Shown here: one piece after another, positions 6,747 to 10,822 of the stretch
How positions within the stretch are numbered: position 1 is the stretch's first letter
Layout: each line of letters begins with the position of its first letter
Notes under the pieces: generated by a model
What the model saw: the letters and a program-made list of their open reading frames with translations, nothing else
Database searches by the model: none
What the model was told of the DNA's origin: nothing
Translations under genes and position numbers: made by a program
NCBI GenBank assembly: GCA_021325695.1
Contig: JAJTCR010000013.1
Span: 1 to 10,822 of the forward strand
Reading direction: 5' to 3'
From: Steroidobacteraceae bacterium
Lineage (GTDB): Bacteria > Pseudomonadota > Gammaproteobacteria > Steroidobacterales > Steroidobacteraceae
DNA length: 10,822 nucleotides

Positions 6747-8216
6747 ATGGATGCGCCGGTCGTGACGCGCGTGCACGTCGCCGTCGTCGGCGCCGGGCAC
6801 TCGGGCCTCTGCATGGGCGTCCGGCTCAAGCAGGCCGGCATCGAGGATTTCGTGATCCTCGAAAAGGCGGCGACGCTCGGCGGCACCTGGCGCGACAACA
6901 CCTATCCCGGCGCTTCGTGCGACGCACCTTCGTTCCTCTACAGCTTCTCGTTCGCGCAGAAGACGGACTGGAGCCGTCGTTTCGCCTGGCAGCCGGAGCT
7001 GCTCGGTTACGCGGCGGAGCTTGCGATCCGTCACGGCCTGCTGCCGCATTGCCGCTTTGGCGCCGAAGTCCAGCGCATCGCGTACGACGAGCAGGACAAT
7101 GCCTGGACGCTCACCTGCGCGGACGGCTCGCAGACCGTCGCGGACTTCGTGGTGACGGGTGTCGGCCAGCTCAATCGACCCGCCGTTCCAGCGATCGCGG
7201 GTCGCGACACGTTCGCGGGCCCGCAGTTTCATTCCGCGCAGTGGGACCACGCCCTCGACCTCACGGGCCGACGCGTGGCCGTGATCGGCAATGCCGCGAG
7301 CGCCGTGCAGTTCGTGCCGCAGATCGCCCCGCAGGTCGCGCAGCTGACGATCTTCCAGCGCTCGGCCAACTGGCTGTTGCCACGCAAGGACCGTCTTTAC
7401 GCGCCGAGGACGCAGCGATTGCTCACGCGCTTCCCGGCGCTCGCGAAGCTCTATCACCACGCGCAGTGGTTCTACTTCGGCGAGATGCAGCTGACGCCGC
7501 TCATGAAGCAGGTGCGCGTAGTGCAGGCGCTCGCACGGCGGCGAGCGCTCGCGCACCTGCGGCGCCAGGTCCCGGACCCCGCACTCCGCGCAAAGCTCGT
7601 ACCCGACTACCTGATCGGCGCCAAGCGTGTGCTGTTCAACGACGACTATTACCCGACGCTGGCGCGGTCGAACGTCAGGCTCGTCACCGATGGCATCGAG
7701 CGCATCGAGCCGTCGGGCGTGCGCTCGCGAACGGACGAACTGCACTCCGCGGACGTGCTCGTCTTCGCGACCGGTTTCCAGAGCACGGAGTTCCTCGCGC
7801 CGATCGAGGTGGTCGGCCGCGACGGCCGCGACCTGCGCGACGATTGGCGCGGGGGCGCGCGAGCCTATCTCGGCGTCACGGTCAGCGGCTTCCCGAACTT
7901 CTTCATGCTGTACGGTCCCAATACCAACCTGGGGCACAACAGCATCCTGGTCATGATCGAGGCGCAGGTCGATTACGTCATCGATGCGCTCGCAAAGATG
8001 AAGGCCCGCGGCGTGCGTCGCATCGATGTCCGGCGACAGGTCATGGACGATTACAACCGGAGCCTGCAGCAGGACCTCGCGAAGTCCGTCTGGTCCACGA
8101 TCGGCGCGAGCTGGTACAAGCTGGCCGACGGCACGATCACCAACAACTGGCCGCACAGCACGATCCGCTATCGTCGCCTGCTGCGCGAAGCCCGGCTCGA
8201 GGACTACGAAACATGA
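6747..8216 (+). CDS. FAD-dependent flavin monooxygenase with Baeyer-Villiger fingerprint
   Basis: The 489-residue protein is a class B flavoprotein monooxygenase, predicted to use NADPH, FAD and O2 to oxygenate a ketone or related compound; the substrate is unknown. The FAD-binding motif VVGAGHSG is at about 13-20, followed by LEKAATLGGTWRDNTYPGASCDAPS with the conserved Asp near 59. The full Baeyer-Villiger fingerprint F-x-G-x3-H-x3-W-D is present (F156 to D167). The second Rossmann motif reads VIGNAASAVQ (179-188), with Ala where the second glycine of GxGxxG/A is expected. An ATGF motif (near 349-352) and the C-terminal GPNTNLGHNSI are typical of the family. The ATG at 6747 has AGGAA at 6737-6741. 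Its stop overlaps the start of the peptidase gene (ATGA), implying coupled translation. No cytochrome or regulator gene lies beside it. It could act as an N- or S-oxygenase rather than a true Baeyer-Villiger enzyme. Confidence 0.9.
   Translation: MDAPVVTRVHVAVVGAGHSGLCMGVRLKQAGIEDFVILEKAATLGGTWRDNTYPGASCDAPSFLYSFSFAQKTDWSRRFAWQPELLGYAAELAIRHGLLPHCRFGAEVQRIAYDEQDNAWTLTCADGSQTVADFVVTGVGQLNRPAVPAIAGRDTFAGPQFHSAQWDHALDLTGRRVAVIGNAASAVQFVPQIAPQVAQLTIFQRSANWLLPRKDRLYAPRTQRLLTRFPALAKLYHHAQWFYFGEMQLTPLMKQVRVVQALARRRALAHLRRQVPDPALRAKLVPDYLIGAKRVLFNDDYYPTLARSNVRLVTDGIERIEPSGVRSRTDELHSADVLVFATGFQSTEFLAPIEVVGRDGRDLRDDWRGGARAYLGVTVSGFPNFFMLYGPNTNLGHNSILVMIEAQVDYVIDALAKMKARGVRRIDVRRQVMDDYNRSLQQDLAKSVWSTIGASWYKLADGTITNNWPHSTIRYRRLLREARLEDYET
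8199..8203 (+). promoter_or_regulatory. Ribosome binding site for the M28 peptidase gene
   Basis: GAGGA sits 9 bases before the ATG at 8213, inside the 3' end of the monooxygenase gene. It supports the short overlapping start over the much longer open frame that begins at 6917. Confidence 0.6.
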
Positions 8217-9910
8217 ACGGACGGGTCACCCATGTACTCGTCGTCGTGGCGACGACGGTGGCGCTGCTGCCGTCGGCGACGGCAGGCGGTGCCGCCGAGT
8301 CGCTGGAACGGACGAGTCCGGTCAGCGTCGAACGGCTCGCCGCCGTCACGAAGACACTCGCCTCCGACGAGTTCGAGGGACGCGCGCCCGGCACCCCCGG
8401 AGAGTCCAGGACGCTCGAGTACCTGGTGGCGCAATTCAAGGACGCCGGCCTTGAACCAGCCGGGCCCGACGGGTCGTACACGCAGGCCGTGCCGCTCGTG
8501 CGCACGCAAGTTCCCGCCGATGCCGCGATGAGCGTGACCATCGGCGGCGAGCGCATTCCGCTCGTACAGCAGAAGGACATGGCCGCGCTCGCGCTGCGGC
8601 CGGTCGATCGCGTCCGGATCGAGCGAGCCCCGCTCGTGTTCGTGGGCTACGGTATCAGCGCTCCGGAGCGCGACTGGGACGACTACAAGGGCGTCGACCT
8701 GCGTGGCAAGGTCGCGGTCTACCTGATCAACGACCCCGACTTCGAAGCCACCGCCGGCGAAGACGCGCACGGGCGGTTCGGCGGCAAGGCGGCCACCTAT
8801 TACGCGCGCTGGACCTACAAGTACGAAGAGGCCGCACGTCGCGGCGCGATCGCCGCGCTGATCGTGCACGAGACCGAGCCCGCGGCCTACGGCTGGCCCA
8901 CCGCCATCGCCCCGAACGGCGAGGGGTATGACATCGTGCGCGCGGACCCGACGCAGGAGAAACTGCTGTTGCAGTCGTGGATCCATCGCGACGCCGCCGC
9001 CAAACTCCTGCGGCGCGCAGGCCTCGAGTTCCAGGCGCTCAAGAAGCGCGCCCGCAGCCGCCAGTTCGAGCCGATCGAGTTACGGGGAGCGACGTTCGCG
9101 GCCGATTTTCCGCTCGCGCACTCCCGGATCACGAGCCACAACGTGCTCGGCAAGATCACGGGCCGCCGGCATCCGGACGAGAGCGTCATGATCGGCGGCC
9201 ACTGGGATGCTTACGGGACGGGCACGCCGGACGCGAACGGGTTGCGTATCCGCGCCGGCGCGCTCGACGATGCGATCGGCATCGCGGGCGCGCTCGAGGT
9301 TGCGCGCGCGTTCAAGCAGGGGCCTCGGCCGGAACGAACGCTCCTGTTCGCGGCCTGGACCGCCGAGGAGCGAGGCCTCCTGGGGTCGGAGTATTACGCC
9401 ACGCGCCCGCTGTTGCCGCTCGAGACCACGGTCGCGAACCTGACCATGGACGTGCTGCAACCGAACGGCCCGGCACGCGACGTCGTCCTGGTGGGCGCGG
9501 GGCAGAACGAACTGGAGCCGCTGCTGGCATTGAAGGCCGCCGCCCAGGGCCGCGTCGTGACACCCGATGCGCGCCCCGAGCGCGGCCTCGCCTTTCGCGC
9601 CGATCACTTCCCGTTCGCGCGGCGGGGCGTCCCCGCCTTGCTGCTGATGGGCATCGGTGGCGGACACGACCTCGTCGAGGGTGGCCGGGAGGCCGGCGAC
9701 CGCTGGGTCGCCGAGTTCACGGCCCGGTGTTACCACCAGGCTTGCGACCGCTGGAGCGACGACTGGGACCTCCGCGGCGCGGCGCAGGACGTCACCCTGG
9801 TCTACGAGATGGCGCGCGAACTTGCGAATTCGCGGGCCTGGCCCAACTGGAATGCGAACTCGGAGTTCAAGGCGGTGCGCGACTCGAGTTCGACCCGGCG
9901 ACCGCGCTGA
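8213..9910 (+). CDS. Secreted M28-family zinc peptidase with PA-like domain
   Basis: This 565-residue protein is a predicted exported metallo-aminopeptidase or carboxypeptidase of family M28, with two zinc ions. An N-terminal Sec signal (hydrophobic 7-20, cleavage probably near ATA-GG, 22-26) sends it to the periplasm or outside. Residues 40-100 form the N-terminal M28 part (LASDEFEGRAPGTPG). A protease-associated-like insert covers about 138-290 (LVFVGYGISAPERDWDDYKG, LRGKVAVYL). The catalytic part follows with the expected metal ligands: GGHWDA (His330), ALDDAIG (Asp352/353), TAEERGLLGS (catalytic Glu385, ligand Glu386), TMDVL (Asp413) and CYHQACD (His508). No lipobox is present. The ATG overlaps the monooxygenase stop by 4 bases and has GAGGA 9 bases upstream. 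A hairpin terminator follows the stop. Substrate specificity cannot be read from sequence; a link with the monooxygenase is only inferred from the overlap. Confidence 0.93.
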   Translation: MNGRVTHVLVVVATTVALLPSATAGGAAESLERTSPVSVERLAAVTKTLASDEFEGRAPGTPGESRTLEYLVAQFKDAGLEPAGPDGSYTQAVPLVRTQVPADAAMSVTIGGERIPLVQQKDMAALALRPVDRVRIERAPLVFVGYGISAPERDWDDYKGVDLRGKVAVYLINDPDFEATAGEDAHGRFGGKAATYYARWTYKYEEAARRGAIAALIVHETEPAAYGWPTAIAPNGEGYDIVRADPTQEKLLLQSWIHRDAAAKLLRRAGLEFQALKKRARSRQFEPIELRGATFAADFPLAHSRITSHNVLGKITGRRHPDESVMIGGHWDAYGTGTPDANGLRIRAGALDDAIGIAGALEVARAFKQGPRPERTLLFAAWTAEERGLLGSEYYATRPLLPLETTVANLTMDVLQPNGPARDVVLVGAGQNELEPLLALKAAAQGRVVTPDARPERGLAFRADHFPFARRGVPALLLMGIGGGHDLVEGGREAGDRWVAEFTARCYHQACDRWSDDWDLRGAAQDVTLVYEMARELANSRAWPNWNANSEFKAVRDSSSTRRPR

Positions 9911-9938
9911 GCCGGAGGGGACCCTGCCCGCCTCGCGA

Positions 9939-9985
9939 ACCAACATGAAGTGAGGCCCCTTCCGCGGGGAAGGGGCCTCGTTGGT
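9939..9985. terminator. Bidirectional hairpin terminator between convergent genes
   Basis: GAGGCCCCTT (9952-9961) pairs perfectly with AAGGGGCCTC (9970-9979), and CC/GG inside extends the stem to 12 bp around a GCGG loop. A second 6-bp stem, ACCAAC (9939-9944) with GTTGGT (9980-9985), stacks directly on the right side across a 7-base bulge on the left. It lies 28 bases after the peptidase stop and 22 bases beyond the stop of the minus-strand gene. There is no long T-run on either strand, so efficiency is uncertain. Confidence 0.75.
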
Positions 9986-10007
9986 CCCGCACGCAGCGGT
10001 ACGAGCC

Positions 10008-10822
10008 TTAGCGCAGCGAGCGCTCCCATCGCCGGCGACGAGCCAGCGCCACCAGCGCGAAGCCGAGCGCCACTTCGAGCAGGCCCGTGCTACCGCCGCC
10101 GCCGCCATCGCCACCGCCGCCGCCGTCATCGGGCGGCGGAGGCGGATTGCCCGTGTCGGTGCAGCGCTGGAACGTGGTCGAGCCGGAGCCGTTACCCGTC
10201 ACGTCGACCTCGAGCGTGTGGGAGCTGCAATCCGTGATGCTGGACGTGAACGTCAGCAGGTACTCGTTGCTGAGCTGCTGGGACACCTGCCCGTACGCCT
10301 CGGCGATGTCACCGTTGTCGGGTGCCGGGAAGTAATCCCCACCGGTCCGCTGGGCGAGGTCGTTCAGCAGCCCGGCCCCCGTCGTGGTCAGGGTGCCTAC
10401 CCCGATCGTGAACACCGGAATTCCCGCGGCGTTGGCGGAGGCCACGACCGCGTCGAGGGTCGTGGTCGATGCATTGTCGCGCCCGTCGCTCACGAGCACG
10501 ATCGCCTTCGGGCCACTGGGCAGCGCCACGGAGGGCGATCGCAGTTGCTCGAGCGAGAGCGCGACCGCGTCGAGGACGTTGCTGCCCCCTCCCTCGTACG
10601 GCGCCATCACCGCGCTCTCGAGCATCAAGCTGCCGGTGTCGCCGTCGATCGCGGTGAAGTCCTGGACGACCGAGGCCTTGTCCGGGTTCGTGTTGTTGAA
10701 TTTCACGATCGCGGCGTAGTCACCAATCTGCATCGAGTCGAGGAACCCGATGACGGCCGCCTGCATGGCCTCGAGCGCGGTGTCCTTCACCGACTGGGTC
10801 ATGTCCATCGCGAGCACGACCG
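10008..10822 (-). CDS. von Willebrand factor A protein with GlyGly-CTERM-like tail, 5' end outside window
   Basis: The visible 270 residues begin inside a VWA domain, so the N-terminus, and probably a signal peptide, lie beyond 10822. The metal-ion-dependent adhesion site is recognisable: D-M-T-Q-S in place of the usual DxSxS, GGGSN (Ser near visible residue 80) and VSDGRDN (Asp112). VFTIGVG and TGGDYF are further VWA features, ending with YLLTFTS. A short beta-rich segment with two cysteines (TDCSS and FQRC, a possible disulfide) follows. Then come a PPPPPDD plus Gly/Asp linker, a hydrophobic helix (GLLEVALGFALVALA) and RRRRW. This Gly-rich, hydrophobic, Arg-cluster order resembles GlyGly-CTERM sorting signals, which are processed by rhombosortase in gammaproteobacteria. 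Predicted role: an exported or surface-anchored binding protein of unknown ligand. The gene converges on the M28 peptidase gene across a shared terminator. The name of the tail class is less sure than the domain architecture. Confidence 0.85.
   Translation of the reverse strand, partial: VVLAMDMTQSVKDTALEAMQAAVIGFLDSMQIGDYAAIVKFNNTNPDKASVVQDFTAIDGDTGSLMLESAVMAPYEGGGSNVLDAVALSLEQLRSPSVALPSGPKAIVLVSDGRDNASTTTLDAVVASANAAGIPVFTIGVGTLTTTGAGLLNDLAQRTGGDYFPAPDNGDIAEAYGQVSQQLSNEYLLTFTSSITDCSSHTLEVDVTGNGSGSTTFQRCTDTGNPPPPPDDGGGGGDGGGGGSTGLLEVALGFALVALARRRRWERSLR
10092..10145 (-). repeat. Low-complexity Pro/Gly codon tract in the VWA protein linker
   Basis: Eighteen codons encode five Pro, two Asp, then Gly5-Asp-Gly5, mostly as GGC and CCG triplets. 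It is an in-frame, probably flexible spacer before the membrane tail. Such triplet tracts can vary in length between strains by slippage. Confidence 0.8.

Noticed and set aside
5379..8156. Very long open frame (925 codons) on the minus strand opposite the cyclophilin, mtgA and the monooxygenase
   Set aside because: Its translation is rich in Arg, Asp, Val and Leu with no domain, and lies wholly opposite three well-recognised genes. High GC content removes stops in this frame.
6917..8212. Long N-terminal extension of the M28 peptidase frame inside the monooxygenase gene
   Set aside because: The extension is Arg/Ala-rich out-of-frame sequence. The real protein begins with a signal peptide at 8213 with its own ribosome binding site.
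6747..10822. Monooxygenase, peptidase and VWA protein as a single defence or secretion system
   Set aside because: The VWA gene is convergent and separated by a terminator, and no nuclease, NTPase or sensor gene is present. Nothing in the sequence supports a joint system.

Overview
The window looks like chromosomal DNA from a high-GC gammaproteobacterium. The evidence is strongly GC-biased third codon positions in every gene, and a divergent core-gene arrangement known from gammaproteobacteria such as Pseudomonas: a TPR lipoprotein gene followed by lolB on one strand, and hemA-prfA-prmC on the other. I cannot name a genus from sequence alone.

Layout. Positions 1-1987 (minus strand) hold the 5' part of lolB, cut by the window edge, preceded by a complete gene for a TPR-repeat lipoprotein. 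A short divergent promoter region (1988-2076) separates them from a plus-strand series: hemA (glutamyl-tRNA reductase), prfA (release factor 1), prmC (the methyltransferase that modifies release factors), a PpiB-type cyclophilin, and mtgA (monofunctional peptidoglycan glycosyltransferase). After a 51-base gap come a flavin monooxygenase with a Baeyer-Villiger fingerprint and, overlapping it by 4 bases, a secreted M28 zinc peptidase. A bidirectional hairpin terminator follows. The last gene (minus strand, 5' end outside the window) encodes a von Willebrand factor A protein with a glycine-rich linker and a GlyGly-CTERM-like sorting tail.

How the genes work together. HemA makes the first committed intermediate of tetrapyrrole synthesis. 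RF1 terminates translation at UAA/UAG, and PrmC methylates the glutamine of the release-factor GGQ motif. LolB inserts lipoproteins into the outer membrane, and the neighbouring TPR protein is itself a predicted lipoprotein. The cyclophilin (protein folding) and MtgA (cell wall) are housekeeping genes downstream. The monooxygenase-peptidase pair looks accessory and its joint role is unclear.

Most of the window is ordinary core genome. The least explained element is the 111-base AT-richer block between prfA and prmC. It is built of AGTGANN heptamers in inverted clusters, supplies the prfA stop codon and runs to 4 bases before the prmC start. I found no CRISPR array, tRNA, rRNA, insertion sequence or convincing defence system. 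No stretch over 300 bases lacks a gene.
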